DNA of 27,612 nucleotides from an uncultured Desulfobacca sp. (GCA_937958145.1 CALGOE010000030.1:1-27612); one strand, 5' to 3'. Shown: positions 1 through 10,122, numbered from the stretch's first letter. Notes: generated by a model from the sequence alone, not told the origin. Numbers and translations: made by a program.

Positions 1-924
1 GATGGGACCAAAGACCCAGCCCCAGAAGATCAGTGAAATGATCACCACCAGGGTGGAGAGGCCCAGTTTGCGCCCCACCAGCCGAGGGTCCACAAAATTG
101 CCGATGACGATGTTCACCACCAGATAGGCCAACAGGGTGAACAGGGCCGAGGGCCAGCCCAACTGCACCAGCGCCCAGATAATGGCCGGCACCGCCGCAA
201 TGATGGAGCCGATGCTGGGGATAAAATTCAACAGAAAAGCCAACACCCCCCAGGTGCCGGCAAAGTCCACCCCGATGAGGAGCAGCGCCACCCAGATGAG
301 CACACCGGTGATGAGGCTGATCAAGGTTTTGTAACCCATGTAGCGGTTGATATTGGCGGCCATTACTTTGCACTGCTCCCAGACCTCAGGATCGGGGAAG
401 GCGCTCTGGATCTTTTCCGGAAAGCTGGAGGCCTCCAGGAGGATAAAGAGGACGTAGAGCAGGATAATGAAGAGGTTGGTGACCAGAACCCGCAAAATGG
501 ACAGGCCGTAGGTGACCAGGGTCATGAGAAAACGGGGGGAGATGTACTCGGCGACCAGGGCATTTTCCGTATCAATCTGGACCCCCCGCTGGTGCAGCCA
601 GGCAATACTCTGATTCAGGAATATCAGGAGCCGGTCCTGGAAGGTGGGCAGTTGTTGCGTCAAGGCGGTGAGGGAACGGCTGAGAAAGATGATCATCAGG
701 AGGGCCAGCACCACCAGGAAGAGCAGGATGAGGAGCACGGCCAAGGCCTTGGGCACGCCCTGGCGCACCATCCAAAACAAGGGCGGCGCGCACAGGGTGG
801 CAATAAAAACGGCCAATAAGAAGGGAATGACGATGGACGAGGCGGCCTGCAATCCGGCCACCACGATGACAAAGGCGGCCGCGGTCAACAGGACCCCCCG
901 GGCCTCGGGAACTCTGGCGTCCAT
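1..924 (-). CDS. AI-2E family transporter (PF01594-type permease), 3' end cut by window edge
   Basis: The reading frame is open from an ATG at 924 to the window edge, giving 308 codons and no stop, so the C-terminus is missing. A strong ribosome binding site (GGGGAGGA) lies about 5 bases before the ATG. The protein is very hydrophobic. It has two N-terminal membrane segments, a soluble linker, and then several membrane segments including the stretch NFIPSIGSIIAAVPAIIWAL and a later NIVIGNFVDPRLVG stretch. Both are characteristic of the AI-2E/PerM family of inner-membrane permeases. Family members have been tied to autoinducer-2 export or Na+/H+ exchange, but most have no known substrate, and none can be assigned here. 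The next gene upstream on this strand is the citrate synthase-like gene, 187 bases away, so an operon link is uncertain. Confidence 0.88.
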   Translation of the reverse strand, partial: MDARVPEARGVLLTAAAFVIVVAGLQAASSIVIPFLLAVFIATLCAPPLFWMVRQGVPKALAVLLILLFLVVLALLMIIFLSRSLTALTQQLPTFQDRLLIFLNQSIAWLHQRGVQIDTENALVAEYISPRFLMTLVTYGLSILRVLVTNLFIILLYVLFILLEASSFPEKIQSAFPDPEVWEQCKVMAANINRYMGYKTLISLITGVLIWVALLLIGVDFAGTWGVLAFLLNFIPSIGSIIAAVPAIIWALVQLGWPSALFTLLAYLVVNIVIGNFVDPRLVGRKLGLSTLVVIISLIFWGWVFGPI

Positions 925-988
925 ATTCCTCCCCTTTCGTTGGCCTCAGCCTCGGGAGCCAAGAGCAGGGTGGGCAGGGAATCTCCCA

Positions 989-1020
989 GGCCGGGTGCCA
1001 AAGAAAAACTTTCCCCGGCC
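989..1020. other. Interrupted stem-loop in the 187-base gap 925-1111
   Basis: GGCCGGG (989-995) pairs with CCCGGCC (1014-1020). An inner AAAG/CTTT stem closes around AAAAA. No T-run follows on either strand, so it is not a standard intrinsic terminator, though it could stabilise an mRNA 3' end after the citrate synthase-like gene. Nothing coding is seen in the gap. Confidence 0.35.
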
Positions 1021-1111
1021 CGAGCCTTTTCGCCTGGAGGCGGAGACCACCGGCAAAACCGCCTGCCTCAGCCCCGATCGTTCACCACTGGCCACTGCTC
1101 ACTGACAACTC

Positions 1112-2941
1112 TTACAGCTCACCGTCCCGCTCCATCTTGGCCAAGTCTTTAAAGCGGATATCTAAGCCCAAAATCCCCTGGATCTCGTCCTCTTCGTTCC
1201 GGATGGGCACGCTGACGGTAATGCACAAGGCGCCGGTAAACCGGGAGGTGTAAAAGTCGGAAACAAAGACTTTGCCGCTCTTAATGGGGGCGATGAACCA
1301 ATCCCGGCTGGACAGGTCCTCATCCAGCAGGGCTGATTCATATTTGGCCCGATCGGTGATCTGGGTGATATTACGGGTGATCTTCCGCCCCTCCAGGTTA
1401 GTGATATACATAAACTGGATGAAGGGGTTGGCGTCCAGGGTCTTCTGCAGGACCGGTTCCTGCTGGACCGGGTCCATACTCCGGATTTCGTCCCGTTCGG
1501 CCAATTCTTCGGCTAAGGCTGCGGCCAACTGCTCGGCCTTGGCCTTGAGCAGATCGAATTCCGAGACAAAGTATTCCGGCAGATACTTCCGGGCCAACGT
1601 CTCCATCTCTTCATTGGAGATGGAAGTAACCCGGCCGGCCTCGTAAAGCTCGTTAATCTTGTTGTTGATCTTGACCACGGCCGGATGCCGTTTGTCAATG
1701 CGGGCATCTCCCACCAGGTTGAGGCGGGTGTTCAGCCAATGGACAATGCCGGCCCGTCCCGTTTTATCGGTGATCGTAATGGTGATGGGCCGCCGCAGGA
1801 TCTTCTCCGTGTCAAAAATATTATAGATTTCAGGATTTTTTAGGACGCCGTCGGCATGGATGCCAGCGCTGGTGGCATTGAAATCCTTGCCCACAAAAGG
1901 ATAATTGGCCGGGATATGATGGTTCAACTCTCTTTCAAAGTACTGGGCGATATCGGTGATCACGGTGGTATCGATGCCGTCAGTATGGCCCCGGAAACCG
2001 ATATATTCAATAATCAGGGCCTCGATGGGGGTATTGCCGGTACGCTCGCCAAACCCGAGGAGAGCCCCGTTCACGGCGCCGCAGCCATAGAGCCAGGCCG
2101 TGGTGCCGTTGACAAACCCCTTATGGAAATCGTTGTGGCCGTGCCACTCCAGGAGATGGCCGGGCACCCCGGCATCTTCTATAAAGGCCCGGATCAAACG
2201 CGGCACACTCCGGGGCAAAGCCGCACCGGGATAAGGCACCCCATAGCCCAGGGTATCACACAGCCGGATCTTGATATCAATCCCCGACTCTTCCCGCAAT
2301 TTCATCAACTCGATGGCAAAGGGGATGCAGAAACCGTAGATATCAGCCCGGGTGACGTCTTCAAAATGGCAGCGTGGAATAATGCCCAGATCCAGGGCCG
2401 ATTTGACAATATTTAAATACTGCTCCAAAATGGCGCTGCGGCTGCCGTTCATCTTGTAAAAAATATGATAGTCGGACACCGAGGTCAAAATCCCCGTCTC
2501 GCCCAAGCCCATGTCCCGGACCAAGGGCAGGTCCTCGGCCTTGGCCCGGATCCAGCCGGTCACCTCGGGATAGGCATAGCCCCGCTCCAGACAGCGCTGC
2601 ACCGCTTCCTTGTCTTTGCTGCTGTAGAGGAAGAACTCGCTCTGCCGGATGATCCCTTTCGGACCGGAGAGCTTGTGGAGCATGTCAAAGATGTCCACAA
2701 TCTGTCGCACCGTGTACGGCGGCCGGGCCTGCTGGCCGTCCCGAAAGGTGGTGTCGGTGATGAGCATCTGCTCCGGTGGGTTGGGCATGACAAACTTATA
2801 GTCAAAATCAATGCGGGCCACTTCTTCGTAGGGGAAAATCTCCCGCATCAGATTGGGCTCAGCCACTTCCTGCAGCCGGTGCTGCCAGATCTGGCTGTGT
2901 TCGTGATCAAGGAGCCGCCGCTCCGGATTCCAACGAGCCAT
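1112..2941 (-). CDS. Re-citrate synthase-like DRE-TIM metallolyase with C-terminal PDC/Cache-like domain
   Basis: 609 aa; the ATG at 2941 is preceded by GGAGAA. Residues about 55-455 form a DRE-TIM barrel related to isopropylmalate and homocitrate synthases. Visible motifs are DTTFRDGQQ (63-71), HGHND (267-271) and GERTGN (298-303), which supply the metal ligands and catalytic residues of the family. The stretches around PPYT, GIIRQSEFFLYS and CDTLGYGVPYPG resemble, from memory, Re-citrate synthases of Clostridium kluyveri and Syntrophus more than LeuA. Those enzymes condense acetyl-CoA and oxaloacetate in anaerobes lacking the usual Si-type enzyme. Residues about 465-490 look helical. Residues about 500-605 read like a PDC/Cache ligand-binding domain (SRDWF, then SDFYTSRFTGALCITVSVPI). 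That extension exceeds the roughly 450 aa I recall for the family. No membrane segment is present, so the sensor-like domain would be cytoplasmic. Alternatives are homocitrate synthase or another acyl-CoA condensing lyase. Confidence 0.8.
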   Translation of the reverse strand: MARWNPERRLLDHEHSQIWQHRLQEVAEPNLMREIFPYEEVARIDFDYKFVMPNPPEQMLITDTTFRDGQQARPPYTVRQIVDIFDMLHKLSGPKGIIRQSEFFLYSSKDKEAVQRCLERGYAYPEVTGWIRAKAEDLPLVRDMGLGETGILTSVSDYHIFYKMNGSRSAILEQYLNIVKSALDLGIIPRCHFEDVTRADIYGFCIPFAIELMKLREESGIDIKIRLCDTLGYGVPYPGAALPRSVPRLIRAFIEDAGVPGHLLEWHGHNDFHKGFVNGTTAWLYGCGAVNGALLGFGERTGNTPIEALIIEYIGFRGHTDGIDTTVITDIAQYFERELNHHIPANYPFVGKDFNATSAGIHADGVLKNPEIYNIFDTEKILRRPITITITDKTGRAGIVHWLNTRLNLVGDARIDKRHPAVVKINNKINELYEAGRVTSISNEEMETLARKYLPEYFVSEFDLLKAKAEQLAAALAEELAERDEIRSMDPVQQEPVLQKTLDANPFIQFMYITNLEGRKITRNITQITDRAKYESALLDEDLSSRDWFIAPIKSGKVFVSDFYTSRFTGALCITVSVPIRNEEDEIQGILGLDIRFKDLAKMERDGEL

Positions 2942-3108
2942 CGTATTCTCCAGATTATGATTAAAGAGCCGACCGTTTCGCGGCCAGTTGTCTCCCTTGC
3001 CGTCAAGAGACCTGGGAAAAGGGGAAAAAGAATGGCTTTGCCCCCTTTTGCCAGTGATTTCTTATAGTTTTTCCCTTGCCCTCTTCCCCCTGCCCCGATT
3101 TCTGCTTC

Positions 3109-4890
<1,782 letters not shown>

Positions 4891-4891
4891 G

Positions 4892-6154
4892 TTAAGCTCC
4901 TTTTCCCCCCAAAGCTGCCTGGATGGCCGTCAGATCGGTGAGGGAAACCACCTGCTGGGCGCCGCTGGCCATGTTTTTCAAGGGAGCTTCGCCGGCAGCC
5001 AGCTCCTGGTCTCCCAGAATCAGGACATAGGCGGCGCCGCGCCGGTTGGCCATGGTCAGTTGGGCCTTGAGAGACCGTTGGCCAAAATCCATCTCGGCCC
5101 TGCAGCCCTGGCGCCGCAGCGTCTGGACCAGATCAAAGCCGCGGTCCAGGGCGGCGGTTCCCAACACGGCCACAAACACCAACGGCGGCGCCGGCGTGGT
5201 CACCTCCTGCTGGCTCAAAAGGGCCACCAACCGCTCCTCGCCGATGGCGAAACCGACCGCGGGGATATCGGGACCGCCCAGCTCCTTGACCAAACCATTA
5301 TAGCGGCCGCCGCCGGCCACCGCGTCCTGGGCCCCCAGATGGGTGGTGACCACCTCAAAGGCCGTCCGGGTGTAATAATCCAGGCCCCGCACCAAACGGG
5401 GGTTGTGCCGGAAAGGCACCCCGTAGCGATTAAGCAGCTCCCGCACCCGCTGGTCATGCCAGCTGCACTGGTCGCAGAGATGGTCGGCGATGGTGGGCAC
5501 CTGAGCAAGCATTTCCTGGCACACTTTGGATTTGCAATCAAAGACCCGCAGAGGATTACTGGCACTGCGGCGTTGGCAATCCTCACAGAGATCCCGCACC
5601 TGGCGGGCCAGCAGGGCGGTCAGTTCCAGGAGATAGGCCGGACGACAGCGGGGACAGCCCAAAGAATTGATCACCAGTTCGATAGCCGTCAGCCCGAGGC
5701 GAGCAAAGATGTCCAGAAGCAGGAGGATGATCTCGGCATCCAGTTCCGGCGCTTCGCCCCCCAGGGCCTCAGCGTTGATCTGATGGAACTGGCGATAGCG
5801 CCCCTTCTGGGGCCGTTCATAGCGGAACATGGGCCCGATGGTGAAAAATTTTTTTACTTCCGCGCCCTGATCCAGACGGTTTTCAATGAAGGCCCGAACC
5901 ACCGAGGCCGTCGCCTCGGGCCGCAAGGTCACCGATTCGCCATGCCGGTCCAAAAAAGTGTACATCTCCTTTTCAACGATATCGGTGCTGGCGCCGATGG
6001 AACGACTGAACAACTCCGTCCGCTCCAAGAGGGGCAAGCGGATTTCCTGGTAGCCGTAACAGGCAAAAACCGTGCGCGCCACGGTCTCAAGCTGCTGCCA
6101 ACGGGCCGTCTCCGGGGGCAGAATATCCTTCATGCCCCGCACCGCCTTGATCAT
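4892..6154 (-). CDS. hisS: Histidine--tRNA ligase
   Basis: 420 aa, normal length. It begins with the typical IKAVRGMKDILPPE. Motif 2 is FRYERPQKGRYRQFHQ (110-125), the histidine-specific motif is LVRGLDYYTRTAFE (254-267), and motif 3 is around VGFAIGEERL. An HGTP anticodon-binding domain closes the protein. The insertion domain (about 165-230) carries four cysteine pairs (C167/C170, C190/C193, C207/C212, C227/C230). These may bind zinc and are seen in many anaerobe-type HisRS. It is first in a two-gene unit with aspS. A candidate promoter lies at 6185-6213 in the 170-base gap after ribD. Confidence 0.96.
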   Translation of the reverse strand: MIKAVRGMKDILPPETARWQQLETVARTVFACYGYQEIRLPLLERTELFSRSIGASTDIVEKEMYTFLDRHGESVTLRPEATASVVRAFIENRLDQGAEVKKFFTIGPMFRYERPQKGRYRQFHQINAEALGGEAPELDAEIILLLLDIFARLGLTAIELVINSLGCPRCRPAYLLELTALLARQVRDLCEDCQRRSASNPLRVFDCKSKVCQEMLAQVPTIADHLCDQCSWHDQRVRELLNRYGVPFRHNPRLVRGLDYYTRTAFEVVTTHLGAQDAVAGGGRYNGLVKELGGPDIPAVGFAIGEERLVALLSQQEVTTPAPPLVFVAVLGTAALDRGFDLVQTLRRQGCRAEMDFGQRSLKAQLTMANRRGAAYVLILGDQELAAGEAPLKNMASGAQQVVSLTDLTAIQAALGGKGA

Positions 6155-6184
6155 AGGCCATCTCCCCTTATTGCTAAAAAAATA

Positions 6185-6213
6185 ATTTTATAATGAGAAT
6201 TGTTTTTGGGCAA
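6185..6213 (-). promoter_or_regulatory. Candidate sigma70-type promoter for hisS-aspS
   Basis: Read on the minus strand: TTGCCC (6213-6208), a 17-base spacer, then TAAAAT (6190-6185). These match the consensus at 4/6 and 5/6 positions. A transcript would start near 6178 and leave a leader of roughly 25 bases before the hisS ATG. The rest of 6155-6324 is AT-rich near ribD, including an AAAAATATTTTT palindrome at about 6303-6315, and holds no gene. Confidence 0.45.
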
Positions 6214-6324
6214 GCATTAATAGGGAAGGGCCAATTGCCGGCAGGCGGGAGCTCAAAGCCCCGCCGGGGGTGGTTGCAGGCTACTCGCCCCCCCACCCTC
6301 CAAAAAATATTTTTCAATATTCTT

Positions 6325-7443
6325 TTAAAGATAGCCGCTGATGAGGATATCGGGACCGAAGCGGCGGATGGTAAGGTCCCGCACCGGGGGGGCGTCGGCC
6401 AAACGGGCAATCCCCGGTCCCCCCAAAATACCCGGGGCCTGACGGCCGCCGATGAGTTTTGGGGCCAGGAACAGGTGGAAGCGGTTAATGAGACCGCCTG
6501 CAAAAAAGGCGCCGTGGACCTCGGCGCCGCCCTCCACCAGGAGGCTTTGGACCCGGCGCTGCCCCAGGAGGGCCAGCAGCGCCTCCAGGTCAACCCGCCC
6601 CTGCCGGCCGGGGAGGACCAGACACTCTGTGCCCATCTCCCGCAGGGCGCTGATTTTTTCCGGCGGGGCCGCTGCGGTACAGGCGATCCAGGTGGGCGCG
6701 GGTGATTGCAGATGCAGGACCTGGGCCGAGAGTGGCAGGCGCAGGCGGCTGTCCAGGACGATGCGGATGGGGTCTTTGCCCCGGCCTCGGGGCAGGCGGG
6801 TGGTAAGTTGAGGGTCATCAGCCACCACCGTCCCCACCCCGACCAAGATGGCATCCACCCGGTGGCGCAGCCGGTGCACCCAGGCCCGGGCCGCCTCGCC
6901 GGTGATCCAATGGGAGTCATTGCTGTGGGTGGCGATCTTGCCGTCCAACGATGCCGCGGCCTTGGCAATGACCCAGGGCCGGCCGGTGGTCATGGCCTGA
7001 AAGAAGGCCTCGTTGAGTCTCTGTCCGGCTGCGGCCAACAGTCCCATGTCCACCTGCAGTCCCTGCTGCCGGAGAAAATCGGCGCCGCCCCCCGTTACCC
7101 GGGGGTTGGGGTCGGCGTTGGCGATGACCACCCGGGCAATGCCGGCAGCCAACACCGCCTGGGTACAGGGCGGTGTCTTGCCGTGGTGGTTGCAGGGTTC
7201 CAGGGTGACATAAAGAGTGGCGCCCCGGGCCATCTCCCCGGCTTGGCGCAGGGCCTCCACTTCCGCATGGGGACCGCCGTAGCGGCGATGGTAGCCCCGC
7301 CCCACGATCCGGCCGTCTCGGACCACCACTGCGCCCACCATGGGATTGGGGGAGGTAAAACCCGCGCCTTTTTGGGCCAGCTTCAGGGCTAAAGCCATAA
7401 AACCGCGATCCGCGGCGCTAAACTGGCCGGATGCTTCGGACAT
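6325..7443 (-). CDS. ribD: Bifunctional riboflavin biosynthesis deaminase/reductase RibD
   Basis: 372 aa from ATG 7443; a TTG directly before it (7446) is an alternative start, and neither has a clear ribosome binding site. Residues about 10-125 are the zinc-dependent deaminase. It shows H59-A-E61 and the PCNHHGKTPPC motif with C84 and C93, and acts on the diamino-hydroxy-ribosylaminopyrimidine phosphate. Residues about 150-372 are the NADPH-dependent reductase (PWVIAKAAASLDGKIAT, WITG, VGVGTVVADDPQLTTR, LVEGGAEVHG). Together they catalyse two successive steps of the riboflavin pathway after GTP cyclohydrolase II. No other rib gene lies in the window, so the gene stands apart from a rib operon here. 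No riboswitch was seen in the short gap upstream (7444-7532). Confidence 0.95.
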   Translation of the reverse strand: MSEASGQFSAADRGFMALALKLAQKGAGFTSPNPMVGAVVVRDGRIVGRGYHRRYGGPHAEVEALRQAGEMARGATLYVTLEPCNHHGKTPPCTQAVLAAGIARVVIANADPNPRVTGGGADFLRQQGLQVDMGLLAAAGQRLNEAFFQAMTTGRPWVIAKAAASLDGKIATHSNDSHWITGEAARAWVHRLRHRVDAILVGVGTVVADDPQLTTRLPRGRGKDPIRIVLDSRLRLPLSAQVLHLQSPAPTWIACTAAAPPEKISALREMGTECLVLPGRQGRVDLEALLALLGQRRVQSLLVEGGAEVHGAFFAGGLINRFHLFLAPKLIGGRQAPGILGGPGIARLADAPPVRDLTIRRFGPDILISGYL

Positions 7444-7532
7444 CAAACAACCCCGCGGCTTTCCCAGAGGGGAAGAGAGGAAAAAGGGTCATCCCTGAGC
7501 ACGTCTGCCGTCCTGCCTGCGACCCTGACCGG

Positions 7533-8132
7533 CTAATAATAATACATGAGCCCGATGAGGAAAAAATTGCTGTTGACACCGGGATTGTCCTTATATAAAC
7601 CAGCATTGGAAGTGTGGCGGAAGCGATAGGCCACTGACAGGGCATAGCCGCCAAAAAGGTTGATATCAAAGCCGACGCCGACCTGCGGACTGAAATTGAA
7701 CCTATGGGCATAGGTGGGCGAGTCAATGTCTTCCCAGACCAGACCGGCTCCCCCCTCCAGGTAACCCAGAACCCGGCCGAAAGGATAACTGAGTTTGAGC
7801 AGCGGCGTCACGCCGATTTCCCAGCCCCGATTATGGTCGGTAATGCTCCCGACTACGCCCTCCAGCACCAGGGACAGACGCCATTTCCCCAGAATGGCGT
7901 TGTTGCTGTCGGTGAGAAAAAACCCCCACCGGGGGTAAAAGCTGTTGAACGTGAGGGTTTCCGGGGTCGAATAAGTCTGGCCGTAGCCATAGCGCAAACC
8001 CAGCTCAGAATGGGCACCTTCGGTAAAGGCCAGAGCCTGGGAAGGATTCCCTGGGACGAGGATCAACCCCATGAGGAGAATTGTTAACCAGCCCGCCGGT
8101 CTTGACCATTTCCGCCGAGAATCAGAGATCAT
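7533..8132 (-). CDS. PagL-like acyloxyacyl hydrolase (lipid A 3-O-deacylase family), outer-membrane beta-barrel
   Basis: 199 aa from ATG 8132, chosen because AGAGGA lies six bases upstream; a GTG at 8153 is also in frame but has no such site. Residues 1-35 form a signal peptide (basic start, hydrophobic core, likely cut after SQALA). The mature part alternates in beta-strand fashion and ends in the aromatic MYYY, as outer-membrane barrels do. The segment HTSNAGLYKDNPGVNS (173-188) matches the PagL active-site region, with His173 and Ser175 as the catalytic pair. In P. aeruginosa PagL the third catalytic residue is Glu, twelve residues after the Ser; here that position is Asn187. The protein would trim the 3-O-acyl chain of lipid A if active. 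It diverges from the LEA14-like lipoprotein gene across 73 bases. Confidence 0.75.
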   Translation of the reverse strand: MISDSRRKWSRPAGWLTILLMGLILVPGNPSQALAFTEGAHSELGLRYGYGQTYSTPETLTFNSFYPRWGFFLTDSNNAILGKWRLSLVLEGVVGSITDHNRGWEIGVTPLLKLSYPFGRVLGYLEGGAGLVWEDIDSPTYAHRFNFSPQVGVGFDINLFGGYALSVAYRFRHTSNAGLYKDNPGVNSNFFLIGLMYYY

Positions 8133-8205
8133 CGTCGTTCCTCTCCATGGCACTACAATAAATCTTTGTCTGAAGCAACGTAATACAGTTTAAAAGGATA
8201 TGAAG

Positions 8206-8745
8206 ATGATGTCAAAAAGAATGAAAATCAAATATATATTTCTGAATTGTCTGGGGCTGGGCTTGCTTCTGGCCGCTCAGGCCTGCGGCGTCCGTGATCT
8301 GGCCAGCGGCAAGATAGCGCCACCCGAGGTAACCCTGCAGGAAATGATCCTCTATCCCCCGGAATCCAACTGTTGGCCTCTCAGCGCCCGCCTGCGGGTG
8401 AGCAATCCCAATCCGGAACCGCTGCGAATCCTGGGATACGATTTTAATCTGGCGGTGGAAGGAGCGGATTTGGTGCAAGGGCAGAGTACGACCGGGGTGA
8501 CCGTGCCGGCCGGCGGCGACGCCCTGGTGGAGGTGCCGCTGCTGGTGCGGTTGCCGCTGGTGCCCGCGACCCTGGCGGCCTTGCTCAAACAAGAGAAAGT
8601 ATCCTACCAATTTTCGGGTGGCCTGAGGCTGGCGTCACTCCTGGGCGGCCTGCGGGTGCCGTTCCGTTTTCAGGGTACCCTGACCCGGTCCCAGGGTTGG
8701 GAGTATTTGCGCCAGTATCTGGGCTCTCAGCCTTTGGCCCGATAA
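8206..8745 (+). CDS. LEA14/WHy-domain lipoprotein
   Basis: 179 aa from ATG 8206. In-frame ATGs also occur at 8200 and 8209, but AAAAGGA at 8193-8198 has sensible spacing (about 7) only to 8206. A basic start and hydrophobic core lead to LLAAQACG, with Cys27 as the probable lipidation site (the lipobox is unusual in having Gln at -2). The rest matches the WHy/LEA14 fold (PF03168): a strand containing LRVSNPNPEPLRILGYDFNLAVEG, then a VPAGGDALVEVPLLV strand. Bacterial members are small periplasmic lipoproteins of unknown role. The 3' end overlaps the convergent CoA-ligase gene by 19 bases. Confidence 0.75.
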   Translation: MMSKRMKIKYIFLNCLGLGLLLAAQACGVRDLASGKIAPPEVTLQEMILYPPESNCWPLSARLRVSNPNPEPLRILGYDFNLAVEGADLVQGQSTTGVTVPAGGDALVEVPLLVRLPLVPATLAALLKQEKVSYQFSGGLRLASLLGGLRVPFRFQGTLTRSQGWEYLRQYLGSQPLAR

Positions 8746-10031
8746 TCTACCACCCGCACGGCCTTGCCCTCTCCCCGGGGCAGGGAATTGTGCTCCACTA
8801 ATTCCACCCGGGGGGTCACCAGGAGTTCGCTTTTCAGGGCTTCGGTAATCTTTTTTTGCAGGATCTTGAGGAATTTCAGGTCTTCCTGGAAGTACTCCTG
8901 TTTCACCTCCACCTTGACCACCATGGTTTCGCTGGCACCTTCCTGTTTCAATTCCACCAGATAATTGGCGTCCACTTCGGGCAGGCCCATGAGGACCCGG
9001 TCAATCTGGATGGGGAAGATGTTGACCCCCTTGAGGATGATCATGTCGTCGGTGCGGCCCTGGATGCGGGAGATGCGGCGACTGTGGCGGCCGCAGGGGC
9101 AGGGCCGGTCATCAAAGGAAGCCAGATCCCGGGAGCGGTAGCGCAGCAGCGGCATGCCTTGGCGGGTCAGGTTGGTCAGGACCAGCTCGCCCACCACGCC
9201 GGGGCCCACCGGTTCCAGGGTGTCCGGATCCAGCACCTCCAGGAGGAAACTGTCCTCCCAGACGTGGGAGCCGTTCTGTTCCGGGCATTCAAAGGCCACT
9301 CCAGGGCCGTTCAATTCCGAGAGACCGTAGCAATTATAGGCCTTGAGGCCGTAGGCCTCTTCAAGGCGCTGCCGGGTGGCTTCGGAGTAGGGTTCGGCAC
9401 CGATGTAGGCCAGGCGCAGGGGCAGGTCCCGGGGGTCGACGTTGAGGTCCGCAAAGGTATTGAGGAGAAATAAGGCGTAACTGGGGATAATATGGATGGC
9501 CGTGGTGCCGAAGTGCTGCATCAACTGCACCTGGCGCTTGCTGTTGCCGGCCCCGGCGGGGATGGTCAGGGCGCCCAGACGTTCGGCCCCGTAATGAAAA
9601 CCCAGGCCGCCGGTAAACAGGCCGTAGCCCATCATATTCTGAAAGACGTCGTCAGCCCGCAAGCCGGTCATGTACAGGGAGCGGGCCACCAGGTCGGCCC
9701 AGAGCTCGATATCCGTGCGGGTGTAATAAATAACCGTGGCCTGGCCGGTAGTGCCCGAGGAGGCATGGACCCGGATCAGGTCCCGCAGCGGCACCGTCAG
9801 CATCTCCCGGCTGTGGGCCCGCAGGTCGTCTTTGCTGGTCAAAGGGATCTTGCGGATATCGGCCAGGCTCTGGATATCATCCGGAGTCACCCCGGCCTGG
9901 CGGAGGCGTTCCCCATAAAAAGGACTGCGGGCAGCCCGGGCCACCGTCTGCCGCAGTCGGGCCAATTGCAGTTTATGGAGCTCTTCTGTCGTCAGGGTCT
10001 CAATGCCGGCGTCCCAATATTTCCCCATCAT
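8727..10031 (-). CDS. Phenylacetate--CoA ligase family protein (PaaK-like AMP-forming ligase)
   Basis: 434 aa, the usual length for PaaK. It activates an aryl or related carboxylic acid to its CoA thioester through an acyl-adenylate. The P-loop is SSGTTGQATVIYYT (about residue 91), the aromatic-acid motif is CYGLSELNGPGVAFEC, and the C-terminal hinge is GRTDDMIILKGVNIFP followed by the small PaaK C-terminal lid. CPCGRHSRR before the hinge is the common cysteine motif of this family. No paa pathway genes are nearby. In anaerobes such enzymes often serve aryl-acetate or indole-acetate use linked to amino-acid fermentation, so phenylacetate is only one candidate substrate. ATGs at 10031 and 10028 are both possible and neither has a strong ribosome binding site. 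A good promoter lies at 10094-10122 and a palindrome in the leader at 10053-10075. Confidence 0.9.
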   Translation of the reverse strand: MMGKYWDAGIETLTTEELHKLQLARLRQTVARAARSPFYGERLRQAGVTPDDIQSLADIRKIPLTSKDDLRAHSREMLTVPLRDLIRVHASSGTTGQATVIYYTRTDIELWADLVARSLYMTGLRADDVFQNMMGYGLFTGGLGFHYGAERLGALTIPAGAGNSKRQVQLMQHFGTTAIHIIPSYALFLLNTFADLNVDPRDLPLRLAYIGAEPYSEATRQRLEEAYGLKAYNCYGLSELNGPGVAFECPEQNGSHVWEDSFLLEVLDPDTLEPVGPGVVGELVLTNLTRQGMPLLRYRSRDLASFDDRPCPCGRHSRRISRIQGRTDDMIILKGVNIFPIQIDRVLMGLPEVDANYLVELKQEGASETMVVKVEVKQEYFQEDLKFLKILQKKITEALKSELLVTPRVELVEHNSLPRGEGKAVRVVDYRAKG

Positions 10032-10052
10032 GCCACCATATTGCCATAATTG

Positions 10053-10075
10053 CCAGAACCCCCGGGGGTTGCTGG
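10053..10075. repeat. Near-perfect palindrome in the CoA-ligase leader
   Basis: The 14-base perfect palindrome AACCCCCGGGGGTT (10057-10070) is flanked by CCAG and, one base off, CTGG. It sits between the candidate transcription start (about 10087) and the start codon (10031). It could be an operator or form a strong mRNA hairpin. No T-run follows on the minus strand, so it is not an ordinary terminator. Confidence 0.5.
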
Positions 10076-10093
10076 ACCGGCCATAACGTTCCT

Positions 10094-10122
10094 TTTTTAT
10101 CCGGTTTCACCGCCAGTGTCAA
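10094..10122 (-). promoter_or_regulatory. Candidate sigma70-type promoter for the CoA-ligase gene
   Basis: On the minus strand a perfect TTGACA (10122-10117) is followed by a 17-base spacer and TAAAAA (10099-10094, 4/6 match). It lies in the 148-base gap downstream of gmk, so the CoA-ligase gene is probably transcribed separately from the yicC-remA-gmk unit. Confidence 0.55.

Noticed and set aside
925..1111. Possible cobalamin riboswitch, because GGGAA, GGAGACC-like and GCCACTG strings occur here
   Set aside because: The elements are in the wrong order and on the strand opposite to the neighbouring genes. No B12 box with the proper spacing is present.
3060..3108. Pyrimidine-rich tract resembling one at about 20576-20620, as a dispersed repeat
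   Set aside because: The similarity is compositional (C/T-rich words) and not an alignable repeat.
6191..6213. Fur-box-like stretch (TGAGAAT then T-rich) before hisS
   Set aside because: Only one half-site resembles the Fur consensus, and control of hisS by iron would be unusual.
8166..8194. TTGTCT-17-TTTAAA promoter-like pair before the LEA14-like gene
   Set aside because: The transcript would start at or after the ribosome binding site, which does not fit a gene with a clear AAAAGGA site.
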